This document shows, piece after piece, positions 1 to 8,160 of a stretch of 64,000 nucleotides of DNA. This DNA comes from [Mycobacterium] stephanolepidis (GTDB taxonomy: Bacteria > Actinomycetota > Actinomycetes > Mycobacteriales > Mycobacteriaceae). The stretch spans positions 4,588,001-4,652,000 of the forward strand of contig NZ_AP018165.1 in assembly GCF_002356335.1 (NCBI RefSeq). Reading direction: 5' to 3'. The notes beneath the pieces were generated by a model. That model saw only the letters and a program-made list of their open reading frames with translations. It had not been told where the DNA came from and searched no databases. Made by a program: the position numbers and the translations under genes. Numbering within the stretch: position 1 is the stretch's first letter; each line of letters begins with the position of its first letter.

Positions 1-294
1 CTCGGCGGCCCACTGCTGGGCTTCGGCCAGAGTCGGCACCTCGATGATGCTGAAGCCGCCGAGCTGTTCCTTGGTCTCGGTGTACGGCCCGTCGGTGGTG
101 GTATGCCCAGAGGCGTTGGCACTCACCATGGTCGCGGTAGCGGCGGGCTGCAGTCCGGCGGCGAAGAGCCACACCCCCGCGTCGTGCATGCGGCGGGTGA
201 CCGCCTGCACATCGGCACCGATGGTTTCCAATGCGGCATCGTCGGGCTGCACCGCATCCGGCGGGTAGACAATCGAGAGCAGGTAGCGGCTCAT
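1..294 (-). CDS. YCII/DGPF-domain protein (3' end outside window)
   Basis: This is the first 98 residues of a YciI-like small protein, starting with MSRYLLSIVYPP and containing the family motif TTTDGPYTETKEQLGG. The stop codon lies beyond the window edge. The ATG follows the stop of the upstream DGPF gene by one base, so the two are surely co-transcribed, and they are paralogues with the same motif. DGPF proteins are the usual genomic partners of ECF42 sigma factors. Their biochemical role is unsettled; the fold resembles dimeric alpha+beta barrels. The start is fixed by the tight junction and by alignment with the neighbour. Confidence 0.85.
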   Translation of the reverse strand, partial: MSRYLLSIVYPPDAVQPDDAALETIGADVQAVTRRMHDAGVWLFAAGLQPAATATMVSANASGHTTTDGPYTETKEQLGGFSIIEVPTLAEAQQWAAE

Positions 295-295
295 G

Positions 296-652
296 TCATG
301 CCTCCTCGTCCTGGAAGGGGCGCACCTCGACGGGCTCCTCGCACGCCGCCGACCCCTCGGCAGCCCATGTCAACGCCGCGTCGAGATCGGGCGCGTTGAT
401 GATCCAGAAACCGCCGAGGTGTTCCTTGGTCTCCAGATAGGGGCCGTCCGTGGTGGTGACCTTGCCGTCCGCACTGCGGACCACGGTCGCATCCGATGGT
501 TCGGTCAGACCGTTCGCGAACACCCAGACGCCGGCCTCTTTCATCCTCTCGTTGAGCGCACCGGTCTGGGCGTACAGCCGCTGCACATCCTCATCACTCC
601 AGTCGGCCGCGTTCTCCGCATAGCTGTGGACCGAGAGTAGGTACTGCTTCAT
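296..652 (-). CDS. YCII/DGPF-domain protein
   Basis: This 118-residue protein starts MKQYLLSVHSYAEN and carries the signature TTTDGPYLETKEHLGG near residues 65-80, typical of the DGPF branch of the YCII family. An upstream in-frame start would add 30 residues, but the chosen ATG has a good AAAGGA ribosome site a few bases before it and matches the paralogue's N terminus. It is first in a two-gene unit with the protein at 1-294. A TGTCGATTTCGG element about 65-90 bases upstream matches the one before the ECF42 sigma gene at 6830-8056, suggesting control by that sigma factor. Function beyond family membership is unknown. Confidence 0.9.
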   Translation of the reverse strand: MKQYLLSVHSYAENAADWSDEDVQRLYAQTGALNERMKEAGVWVFANGLTEPSDATVVRSADGKVTTTDGPYLETKEHLGGFWIINAPDLDAALTWAAEGSAACEEPVEVRPFQDEEA

Positions 653-716
653 GGTCGTCCTTTCTATCCGCTTCTGGCGATCGGGACGCCCGGCGGGCTT
701 CCCTTCAACCTCACTA

Positions 717-741
717 CGAATAGACCTGCCCGAAATCGACA
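717..741 (-). promoter_or_regulatory. Candidate ECF42-type promoter for the DGPF pair
   Basis: Read on the minus strand, TGTCGATTTCGG begins at 741 and is followed, at the same offset as in the repeat before the sigma gene, by TTCG at 720-717. TGTCGA is the -35-type element I recall for ECF42 sigma factors in Streptomyces. Spacing is identical in all three copies in this window. The element ends about 65 bases before the DGPF start codon. Transcription from it has not been shown. Confidence 0.6.
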
Positions 742-796
742 CCTCATCGCGTAAATCGGAAAGAAATCGCGGAGGATCTCGCCGGGGGCAGCCGAA

Positions 797-2647
797 CTAT
801 GAGCCGTGCGTCCCGAACTTGTTGTCCAGGTACTCCTGGCGGCAGGCTCGGCGCGCGATCTTTCCGCTACTGGTACGCGGGATCGCACCGGCCTGAACCA
901 GCTGAACATCGGCGATGGGCAGGGCGTGCCGACGAGAGACAGCGGCCCGGATCGCTTCGACGATGGGGCCGGGTTCGGCCCGTCCGGCTCCCGCCGCGCG
1001 TTCGGCGACGATGACCAACCTCTCTCCGGCACCCTCACCCGCGTCGACACCCCCGGGCAGTTCGTTGGTGGGCACTGAGAAGGCCGCCACGAACCCGCGC
1101 CGCACCACCGGAGAGGCGTCCTCGACGGTGGCCTCGATGTCGTGCGGGTAGTGGTTGCGGCCGTCGACGATCACCAGATCCTTGACCCGACCGGTGATGT
1201 ACAGCTCACCGTCAAGATAGACGCCGAGATCGCCTGTGCGGAACCAGGCGGCCGCCGGTTCGGCGCCGGTGGCATGACTGCCCTCTCCCAGGCGCACCCG
1301 CAGCGTGTTGCGGAAGGAGAAGTCCGTCTCCTCGGGCCGGCCCCAGTATCCGCGGCCGATGTTGTTGCCGTGCAACCAGATCTCACCCACCTGCCCGTCT
1401 GGCAGCTCCCCCTCGGCAGCCGGGTCGACAATCACCGCCCACTGACTGCGGGCGATCTGACCGCAGGAGACCTGTGGCACCGCCTTCTCATGGGCGGCAT
1501 CCACCCGCACCGCATATCCGGCACCCAGCTGTTCGCGATCCACATAGATGACGGACGGCTCCGCTTCGGGGGCGATCGACGAGACGAACAGCGTGGCCTC
1601 GGCCATGCCGTAGGACGGTTTGATGGCGTTGGACGGTAATCCGTGAGGGCCGAAGGCCTCGTTGAACTTGCGGATCGACGCGATGCTGACCGGCTCGGAA
1701 CCATTGATCAGCCCCGCCACCTTGCTCAGGTCCAGGGCTTCACCATCCTTCGGCAGGCCTCGCTCGGCGGCCAGCTCGAAGGCGAAGTTGGGGGCGGCGC
1801 CAAAGGTGCGGCCCACGTGAGACGCGGCCGCGAGTTCCTTGATCCAGCGGCCGGGCCGACGCACGAACGACATCGGCGACATGAGCGTCATCCGACCCCC
1901 GCACAGCGGGAACATGAGCATGAGCAGGCCCATATCGTGGTACAGCGGCAGCCAGCTCGCTCCGCGGACATCCACGTCCAGACCAACGGAAATGACCATC
2001 TGCAGCACGTTGGTCATCACCGCACGGTGGGTGATCTCGACACCGGCGGGCACCCTCGTCGACCCCGATGTGTATTGCAGATAAGCGATGTCATCGGTAT
2101 CCGGTGTCACCCTCACATACGTCGCGCCTACCGAGTCGGGCACGCCGTCGACGGCCAATACTCGGGGCCGGCGCTCGCGCGGCAGTCTTCGGACGAAGCC
2201 GCTGACAGATTCGGCGGCCGCCTCGTTGGTGAGCACCACCGTCGGTTGGGCATCGGTAAGCACCGCATCGAGCCGCTCGGCGTGACCCGGAAGTTCCGGG
2301 GCGAAAAGAGGCACCGCGATGGCCCCGGCCTCGATGGCGGCGAAGAAGCCGATGACGTAATCAAGGCCCTGTGGCGCCAAGATCGCGACCCGATCACCGG
2401 GCTTGGTCACCTGCTGAAGCCTCGCCGCGACCGCGCGAGAACGAGCCCGCAGCTGGGGCCAGTTCAGATCGGACGGAGCGCCATCCGGGTCGCTGCTGAA
2501 ATCGACATAGCGGTAGGCAAAAGTGTCGTGCTCGCCATCGACGGCACACTCCAAATAACGGTTGACGGTGTAGCCGTCCGGTAAGGAGATTGCGCCCGTC
2601 TCGTCCAGGTACTCCTCGACACGCAACCCTGACACCAGCGCACTCAT
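797..2647 (-). CDS. Fatty-acyl-AMP ligase (FadD32/FadD23-like FAAL)
   Basis: This protein of about 616 residues activates fatty acids as acyl-adenylates. All adenylation motifs are present: YLQYTSGSTR (P-loop-like), LPLYHDMGL, the NGSEP and PSYGMAEATLF motifs, WFRTGDLG, GRVKDLVIVDGRNHYP and the C-terminal lysine motif PRTSSGKIARRACR. The YHDMGL and DGRNHYP forms are typical of FAALs, which pass the acyl-AMP to a polyketide synthase or carrier protein, rather than of acyl-CoA ligases. It resembles FadD32 along its length, but no pks13-type gene is near. The start MSALVSGLRVEEYL was chosen because GGAGG precedes it by about six bases; a longer reading frame upstream lacks this support. It is divergent from two P450 genes, which may modify its product. 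Confidence 0.92.
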   Translation of the reverse strand: MSALVSGLRVEEYLDETGAISLPDGYTVNRYLECAVDGEHDTFAYRYVDFSSDPDGAPSDLNWPQLRARSRAVAARLQQVTKPGDRVAILAPQGLDYVIGFFAAIEAGAIAVPLFAPELPGHAERLDAVLTDAQPTVVLTNEAAAESVSGFVRRLPRERRPRVLAVDGVPDSVGATYVRVTPDTDDIAYLQYTSGSTRVPAGVEITHRAVMTNVLQMVISVGLDVDVRGASWLPLYHDMGLLMLMFPLCGGRMTLMSPMSFVRRPGRWIKELAAASHVGRTFGAAPNFAFELAAERGLPKDGEALDLSKVAGLINGSEPVSIASIRKFNEAFGPHGLPSNAIKPSYGMAEATLFVSSIAPEAEPSVIYVDREQLGAGYAVRVDAAHEKAVPQVSCGQIARSQWAVIVDPAAEGELPDGQVGEIWLHGNNIGRGYWGRPEETDFSFRNTLRVRLGEGSHATGAEPAAAWFRTGDLGVYLDGELYITGRVKDLVIVDGRNHYPHDIEATVEDASPVVRRGFVAAFSVPTNELPGGVDAGEGAGERLVIVAERAAGAGRAEPGPIVEAIRAAVSRRHALPIADVQLVQAGAIPRTSSGKIARRACRQEYLDNKFGTHGS

Positions 2648-2998
2648 CGCAACCTCCGCGTAGCCGTAACTACGACAGCCGGACGACAACAAGCAGCAAC
2701 GAATAGCCATCACGCTTTGCTACGGTCCCGACCGAACGTAGATGGTACGTGACGTACCAGTAGCAAACGGTACTCGAAGTCCCACTCAGACGCCGTGTCT
2801 AAAAAGGCCCGAAAGCACATTGTTCACTGTGTGCTTTGACACCCCACCCTGGCGATGTGACGGGTACGACGGGACTGGGCCAGACATGCGCCGTTGCCCA
2901 CTCCGTGTTCGCAGGGAAACCGAACCTTTTCGGGCATTCCCTTCCCGCCGAGTCACTATTAGACTCGTGACAAATAGCATCCAGCGTCGGAGGCGAAT
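2648..2998. promoter_or_regulatory. Divergent control region, FAAL / P450 pair
   Basis: This 351-bp gap separates the FAAL gene from the first P450. It holds a near-central 17-bp palindrome (listed separately) flanked by an outer inverted repeat, TTTGCTAC on the left and GTAGCAAA on the right. The P450 ATG has a GGAGG ribosome site six bases upstream. I see no convincing gene in it. Confidence 0.55.
2743..2759. promoter_or_regulatory. 17-bp palindromic operator candidate
   Basis: TGGTACGTGACGTACCA is a perfect 8-1-8 inverted repeat, the size and symmetry typical of TetR or GntR family operators. It lies about 96 bases before the FAAL start and 240 before the P450 start. No regulator gene is adjacent, so the cognate protein is unknown. 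Confidence 0.6.
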
Positions 2999-4339
2999 AT
3001 GCGGTCCAGGGATCTGATCAAGTACTGGTCGCGGTGGGTGACCATGCACGGCATCAGCCGCGTCGGACTACTCACCCAGGTACGCAAGATGCCCCTGGCA
3101 GCGTTGTTCCTCAGCCCGGATCGCGCCGACAACCACTACCGGTACATCGAAGAGATCCGGTCAGTCGGCCCCATTGCTCCGGCCCGTGCCACCGGCCTCG
3201 TCTTCACCGGCCTGGCCCAGACGCGCGAGATCCTGCGGGACCACCGATTCATCACCATGGCACCCAACAACATTCCCTCCCCCGTGCTACCCCAGGGGCT
3301 CAGCCGATGGATCTTCGACAAGACCGAGCCCGGTCTACCCAACCCGGTAGAGCCGCCCGCCATGCTGGCCGTCGATCCACCCGAACACACCCGGTTTCGC
3401 AAGCTGGTGTCGAGGGCGTTCACACCACGCGCGGTGAACAAGCTGGAGGACCGCGTCCGTGAGGTGACACTCGAGCTGCTCGACAACCTGGAGCGCAAGG
3501 AGCGAGCCGACCTGCTCGAGGACTATGCGTCGCAATTGCCGGTGGCGATCATCGCCGAGATGCTCGGTGTTCCACGCGAAGACGCTCCATTCCTCCTGGA
3601 ATGGGGCAATCACGGCGCGGCGCTGCTGGATATCGGCATGACCTGGTCTGCGTATCGAGATGCCACCCAGGCGCTCATCGAGATCGACCGCTACTTCGAC
3701 GCTCACCTGATCCGGCTGCGCCGCGAGCTTGCGCAGGACCCCACCATCGAGGGCATCCTGGCGAGCATCGTGCGCGACGGCGATCTGAACGACCGCGAAC
3801 TCAAGGCCACCATGGCACTGCTGCTCGGCGCCGGATTCGAAACGACGGTCAACCTCATCGGGAATGGCATCGTGGCCCTGCTACGTCACTCCGAACAGCT
3901 GGCGTACCTGCGGGAGAATCCGGAAGGCTGGCCGAACGCCGTCGAGGAGATCCTGCGGTACGACTCCCCTGTTCAGGTCACCGGCCGGGTGGCCACCGAA
4001 ACCGTCGAATTCGACGGCCACACACTGCCTGCCGGATCGATGGCGGTGCTACTGCTCGGCGGAGCCAACCGCGACCCGGCCGTTTTCGATGAGCCCGACG
4101 TCTTCGACGTGAGCCGCGCCAACGCACGCGAACACGTGGCATTCGGCAGCGGCGTCCACGTCTGCCTGGGCGCGAGCCTGGCGCGGATGGAAGGTGTGGT
4201 GGCGCTGCAGTCATTGTTCGAACGCTTCCCCGAGCTCGCGCTGGCAGCCGATCCCACCCCCGGCAAGCATGTCAATCTGCATGGCTTCGGAAGCCTGCCA
4301 GTGAACCTCGGCCGCGCCCGGGTGCGAGCCAGCAGTTAA
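2999..4339 (+). CDS. Cytochrome P450, CYP140-like
   Basis: This 446-residue soluble bacterial P450 resembles M. tuberculosis CYP140A1 throughout. The I-helix motif LLLGAGFETT, the ExxR pair in EEILRYDSPVQ, and the heme loop FGSGVHVCLG with ligand Cys389 are intact, so it should be an active monooxygenase. It starts at an ATG with GGAGG six bases upstream. A second CYP140-like gene follows after 58 bases on the same strand, and a FAAL is divergent on the other side. CYP140 members include CYP140A7 of the mycolactone plasmid, so hydroxylation of a lipid or polyketide made with the FAAL is a reasonable inference; the substrate is not known. Confidence 0.92.
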   Translation: MRSRDLIKYWSRWVTMHGISRVGLLTQVRKMPLAALFLSPDRADNHYRYIEEIRSVGPIAPARATGLVFTGLAQTREILRDHRFITMAPNNIPSPVLPQGLSRWIFDKTEPGLPNPVEPPAMLAVDPPEHTRFRKLVSRAFTPRAVNKLEDRVREVTLELLDNLERKERADLLEDYASQLPVAIIAEMLGVPREDAPFLLEWGNHGAALLDIGMTWSAYRDATQALIEIDRYFDAHLIRLRRELAQDPTIEGILASIVRDGDLNDRELKATMALLLGAGFETTVNLIGNGIVALLRHSEQLAYLRENPEGWPNAVEEILRYDSPVQVTGRVATETVEFDGHTLPAGSMAVLLLGGANRDPAVFDEPDVFDVSRANAREHVAFGSGVHVCLGASLARMEGVVALQSLFERFPELALAADPTPGKHVNLHGFGSLPVNLGRARVRASS

Positions 4340-4397
4340 TCTCGAGGTTGCGCGATGTCCGTTCGGCATCGAGCGAGCCGACACGGGGATCGGACGG

Positions 4398-5687
4398 ATG
4401 CACGACCGGATCAAACAGCGCACCCATTGGGCGGTGACGCACGGAATAGCCCGTGCATACCTAAAAGTGGCTGCCCGCCGCGGTGAGCCCGTCGCACAGC
4501 TGGGAATCGACACCGCCCAGGCTGCAGGCATCTACGGAATCATCGACAAGATCCGTGGCCGCGGAAGGATCTCGCAGGCGGGCGACGGCTGGATCACCGC
4601 CGACGCGCAGATCGTCCGAACGATCTTCCGCGACAACCGGTTCGTCACCTTCAAACCTGAACACCGGTCCTCCTCACCGATCATTCAGCGCCTGGCGGCG
4701 TGGAGCGACCCGCAGCTGCTCAATCCCGCCGAGCCGCCATCCATTCTGATCACCGATCCGCCCGACCACGGGCGGCTGCGACGTCTCGTCGCCGCCCCGT
4801 TCACCCCCCGCGCCATCGAGGCCCTGCGCGGACGCATCCAGGACGTGACGAACGGCCATCTGGACGCGCTCGAACAGCGTCCGCACCCGGATCTGATCCC
4901 CGATTTCACCGCGAAAATCCCCATCGCCGTGATCGGCGAGATGATCGCGGTGCCGCCGCAGGATTACTCGCTGCTCTACACCGCGATGAATCGCGCGATC
5001 CAGCTGATCGCGACCACGGCCCCGTCCTGGCGCCAATATCAAGACGGCACAGCGGCTTTACGGGAAATAGACGAATACCTTGAGAAACACGTCGCCCGTC
5101 TTCGCCGTGAAGGCACCGAAAGTGAGCTGGCCACAGGACTTCTCAACAGCGATCTGACTCATTTCGAGCTCAAGATGTTCTTCGCGGTGTTCCTGGGCGC
5201 GGGATTCGTCACCACCACACACCTGATGGGCAAGGCGATCCTCGCGCTGCTGCGCCACCCCGAGCAGCTGGCGGCGCTGCGTGCCGATCCGAGCCTGTGG
5301 CCCAACGCCGTCGAGGAACTCATGCGCTACGACACCTCGAACCAATGGTCGGCCCGCGTCGCCACCGAAACCGTCGAGATCGAGGGACACACCATCGAGG
5401 CAGGTCAGTCGGCTCTGCTACTTCTCGGCGGAGCCAATCGCGACCCTGCCGTGTTCGAGAACCCTGACATCTTCGATATCACCCGGCCCAATGCGCGCGA
5501 AAACATCACGCTGGGCACCGGAATTCACGTGTGCCTGGGCCAGGTGCTGGCGCGCGTCGAGCTGCATATCGCGTTGCAATCGCTCGTCGAACGCTTCCCA
5601 CGATTAGCGCTGGCCGGCGACCCTAAGTACTTCGACGGGATGGGTATTCACGGGCTGCGCAGCCTGCCCGTGACGCTGGGACGTTAG
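4398..5687 (+). CDS. Cytochrome P450, CYP140-like, with atypical I-helix
   Basis: This 429-residue P450 is a paralogue of the upstream gene (shared VATETVE and LLLGGANRDPAVF segments). ExxR is kept in EELMRYD and the heme cysteine is Cys379 in LGTGIHVCLG. Two positions differ from the norm: the first residue of the heme loop is Leu instead of Phe, and the I-helix reads LGAGFVTTTH, replacing the acidic residue of the oxygen-activating acid-alcohol pair by Val. It may therefore use peroxide, catalyse an unusual reaction, or be impaired. Its TAG stop overlaps the TAA stop of the convergent lpqI within a shared four-base TTAG. Confidence 0.9.
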   Translation: MHDRIKQRTHWAVTHGIARAYLKVAARRGEPVAQLGIDTAQAAGIYGIIDKIRGRGRISQAGDGWITADAQIVRTIFRDNRFVTFKPEHRSSSPIIQRLAAWSDPQLLNPAEPPSILITDPPDHGRLRRLVAAPFTPRAIEALRGRIQDVTNGHLDALEQRPHPDLIPDFTAKIPIAVIGEMIAVPPQDYSLLYTAMNRAIQLIATTAPSWRQYQDGTAALREIDEYLEKHVARLRREGTESELATGLLNSDLTHFELKMFFAVFLGAGFVTTTHLMGKAILALLRHPEQLAALRADPSLWPNAVEELMRYDTSNQWSARVATETVEIEGHTIEAGQSALLLLGGANRDPAVFENPDIFDITRPNARENITLGTGIHVCLGQVLARVELHIALQSLVERFPRLALAGDPKYFDGMGIHGLRSLPVTLGR

Positions 5688-6817
5688 CCGCAGGCGGGGA
5701 CGCCCTTGAAGGCCAGCACCCGGCGCACCGAGGCATTGATCGCGTCGCCGTTCAGTTCGCCTGCGTTGTAGGCCGATTCGAGGCGGTCCAGGACTGAGCC
5801 AACCTTTTCGGTGCTCACCCAGAGCGCCCAGTCGACACCGGCCTTGATCGACTTCAGCACCGCCTCCTCGATCGGGAAACGGTCGGTGATGGCGGCCATC
5901 GAGGACAGGTCGTCGGTGAAGATCACTCCGTCATAGGCGGGCGCCCCGTAGCCGGTTCCCTTGCGTAGCAAGTCGACTGCGGCGGGACTCAGACTGGATG
6001 GGTCGTCGCCGGTCAGTCCGGGGACCTGCATGTGGCCGATCATCACGGCGGCACCGCTGGTTACCAGCGATCGATACGGCACCAAATCGTTGTCCTTCAG
6101 CTGCTCCAACGGCGGGGTTACCACGCCATTGGTATGAGAGTCACCCGACGCGTGGCCATGGCCCGGGAAGTGCTTCACCACAGCGCGCACACCACTGGCT
6201 TGATATCCCCGCACCGCTGCCTCGGCGTACTCGGCAACCTTCTGCGGGTCGCCGCTGTACGAGCGGTCCCCGATGGCGCCATCCGGATCGCCGTCCGTCA
6301 CGTCGGCATCGGGGGCGAAGTCGATGGTGATGCCGAGGTCCTTCATCTTCTGACCACGCTCCTGGCTGAGCGCCTGCACCTGTTCGGGAGTCTGCGTTGC
6401 GGCCAGTTCCCGCGCGGACGGGGACGGACCGATGAGGTCTTTGAGGCGAGACACTCGCCCTCCCTCCTCATCGACGCTCACCGCCGCCGGGATCGGTCCG
6501 GCGGTGACGACATCGTGCAGGGAGCCGTCGGTCAGCATCTCCTTCTTGGTCCAGCTGCCGACAAAGATGCCGCCGACGTGGTGGTCGCGCACCAGCGCAC
6601 GGGCATCGTCGGCGTCTTTCACACCCACCATGAGCAGCTGCGCCAACCTGTCACGGGTACTCAGGCAGGCCAGGTCAGCGGCGGGCGCAGCGGTGACGGG
6701 AGCCTTTCCCGAGGACGACGGCGAGGGTTCCTTGGACGGCTCCGAGGTGTTGCCACCGCAGGCGGACAGCGCCACCACAACGAGACCGGTCAGTACTGCC
6801 CCTGCACGCATTCTCAT
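5684..6817 (-). CDS. lpqI: LpqI, lipoprotein beta-N-acetylglucosaminidase (GH3)
   Basis: This 377-residue protein has a lipoprotein signal ending in LVVVALSACGG, so it should be anchored on the outer face of the cytoplasmic membrane. The rest is a glycoside hydrolase family 3 NagZ-like domain with VSVDEEGGRVSRL, the histidine loop KHFPGHGHASGDSH and the nucleophile motif FTDDLSSMAA. In M. tuberculosis LpqI (Rv0237) takes part in peptidoglycan turnover by releasing N-acetylglucosamine. It lies 12 bases downstream of the ECF42 sigma gene on the same strand and may share its transcript. An internal ATG two codons downstream is an equally good start. Confidence 0.93.
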   Translation of the reverse strand: MRMRAGAVLTGLVVVALSACGGNTSEPSKEPSPSSSGKAPVTAAPAADLACLSTRDRLAQLLMVGVKDADDARALVRDHHVGGIFVGSWTKKEMLTDGSLHDVVTAGPIPAAVSVDEEGGRVSRLKDLIGPSPSARELAATQTPEQVQALSQERGQKMKDLGITIDFAPDADVTDGDPDGAIGDRSYSGDPQKVAEYAEAAVRGYQASGVRAVVKHFPGHGHASGDSHTNGVVTPPLEQLKDNDLVPYRSLVTSGAAVMIGHMQVPGLTGDDPSSLSPAAVDLLRKGTGYGAPAYDGVIFTDDLSSMAAITDRFPIEEAVLKSIKAGVDWALWVSTEKVGSVLDRLESAYNAGELNGDAINASVRRVLAFKGVPACG

Positions 6818-6829
6818 GAGGCCATCGTG

Positions 6830-8056
6830 TCATGCGCCGGTGTCCAGCCGGGCCAGCCGGTCGCCGAGGTACCTACGGAACACCTCATTGTCCGTGGATA
6901 CCAACGCTTTTCGGTAGGCATTCGCGGCTTCCCGATTCCGGCTGAGTCTGGTGAGCAGATCGGCGCGCGCCGCGTGCAGCGGGTAGTACGCGTCGAGGTC
7001 CTCCCGCAACGGCTCGATGGCATCCAGTCCGGCCTGCGCACCGTCGCGCTCGCCAATGGCCACCGCGCGATTGAGCGCGACCACGGCAGTGGGGCTGAAC
7101 ACCGTCAGCTGGTCGTATAGCGCGACGATCTGGCCCCAGTCGGTATGTGCTGCCGAGGGCGCGTCGTCATGCACGGCATTGATGGCGGCCTGGATCTGAT
7201 ACGGCCCGGGGACGTTGCGTCTCAGACACCGCCGCACCAGCTGGTGCCCCTCGCCGATCATCTCGTGATTCCACTGAGCGCGGTCCTGATCGGCGAGCAG
7301 CACCAGCGCTCCGCCGGCATCGGTACGGGCGGGTGGGCGCGCCTCGGTGAGCAACACCAATGCCAGCAGCCCGAGCACCTCGGGCTCGTCGGGCATGAGA
7401 TCTGCAAGCACCCGCGCCAGTCTGATCGCCTCGGCGGACAGGTCCGCGCGGGTGAGCTCGGCGCCCGAGGACGCCGCATAACCCTCGTTGTAGACGAGGT
7501 AGAGCGCGGCCAGCACCGACGACAGCCGGTCCGGTAGATCGTGGTCCCCCGGCACCCGGTACGGGATGCCTGCCGACGCGATCTTCTTCTTGGCACGCGT
7601 GATGCGTGCGGCCATGGTCGATTCGGATACCAGATACGCGTTGGCGATCTCCGCCGTGGTGAGCCCCCCGAGCAGGCGCAGCGTCAGCGCGACCTGCGCC
7701 TCCGGCGCCAGCGCCGGGTGGCAGCAGGTGAAGATGAGCCGCAGGCGATCATCCCGCACCGGACCCACCTCCTGCGGCTCCGGCTGCTCCTCCTCCAGAG
7801 CGTTTGCCTCTCTGGACAACTCGTCGCGCCGCTGGTCGCGCCGCAATTTGTCGACGCCGCGGTTGCGGGCCGTGGTGGTGATCCACGCACCCGGATTCGG
7901 CGGAACACCGTCCCGCGGCCATTTCGCGATGGCCACCTCGAACGCCTCCTGTACGGCGTCCTCGGCGAGGTCGATGCTGCCGAAGTAGCGGATCAACGTC
8001 GCCACGGTACGGCCGTACTCCTCGCGGAAGATGCGGCTGATCTCGTCGTGCGCCAC
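6830..8056 (-). CDS. ECF42-type RNA polymerase sigma factor with C-terminal extension
   Basis: This 408-residue protein has sigma2 (DLAEDAVQEAFEVAIAKWP) and sigma4 (LTTAEIANAYLVSESTMAARI) regions in its first half, separated by the cysteine-containing LIFTCCHPAL stretch typical of this class. A long helical TPR-like C-terminal half is the hallmark of ECF42; this group lacks an ordinary anti-sigma factor and is linked to DGPF proteins. The start is GTG (MAHDEIS) with GGAGAGG about 12 bases upstream. A TGTCGATTTCGG element about 70 bases before the start suggests autoregulation. Its DGPF partners sit about 6 kb away at 1-652, separated by the FAAL/P450/lpqI block, which is unusual because they are normally adjacent. 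Confidence 0.9.
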   Translation of the reverse strand: MAHDEISRIFREEYGRTVATLIRYFGSIDLAEDAVQEAFEVAIAKWPRDGVPPNPGAWITTTARNRGVDKLRRDQRRDELSREANALEEEQPEPQEVGPVRDDRLRLIFTCCHPALAPEAQVALTLRLLGGLTTAEIANAYLVSESTMAARITRAKKKIASAGIPYRVPGDHDLPDRLSSVLAALYLVYNEGYAASSGAELTRADLSAEAIRLARVLADLMPDEPEVLGLLALVLLTEARPPARTDAGGALVLLADQDRAQWNHEMIGEGHQLVRRCLRRNVPGPYQIQAAINAVHDDAPSAAHTDWGQIVALYDQLTVFSPTAVVALNRAVAIGERDGAQAGLDAIEPLREDLDAYYPLHAARADLLTRLSRNREAANAYRKALVSTDNEVFRRYLGDRLARLDTGA

Positions 8057-8100
8057 GGGTCAATGGTGCCTCTCCGGTGTCGGGTGCCGTACAGACACCA

Positions 8101-8131
8101 CGAACGAGCCGCGCCGAAATCGACAGCGCGC
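8101..8131 (-). repeat. 31-bp direct repeat (left copy) containing ECF42-type promoter
   Basis: This 31-bp stretch recurs at 13019-13049 with one mismatch (C at 8109, T at 13027). On the minus strand it carries TGTCGATTTCGG from 8125 and CTCGTTCG at 8108-8101, a plausible ECF42 promoter for the sigma gene starting at 8056. The two copies bound the lipoprotein/toxin island, which suggests a duplication made or used when the island inserted. Confidence 0.7.
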
Positions 8132-8160
8132 GCCCGTACTGTCGATTCGTGAGAGGCAGT

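Noticed and set aside
2496..2512. GAAATCGACA inside the FAAL gene
   Set aside because: Lies within conserved coding sequence (YVDFSSD) and lacks the flanking conserved bases of the ECF42-like element.
3400..3700. Antisense frames opposite the first P450
   Set aside because: They overlap intact P450 coding sequence and show no recognisable protein features.
8140..8145. TGTCGA on the plus strand close to the first lipoprotein gene
   Set aside because: Only 9-21 bases before the possible starts and without the downstream element, so it cannot serve as a -35 for that gene.
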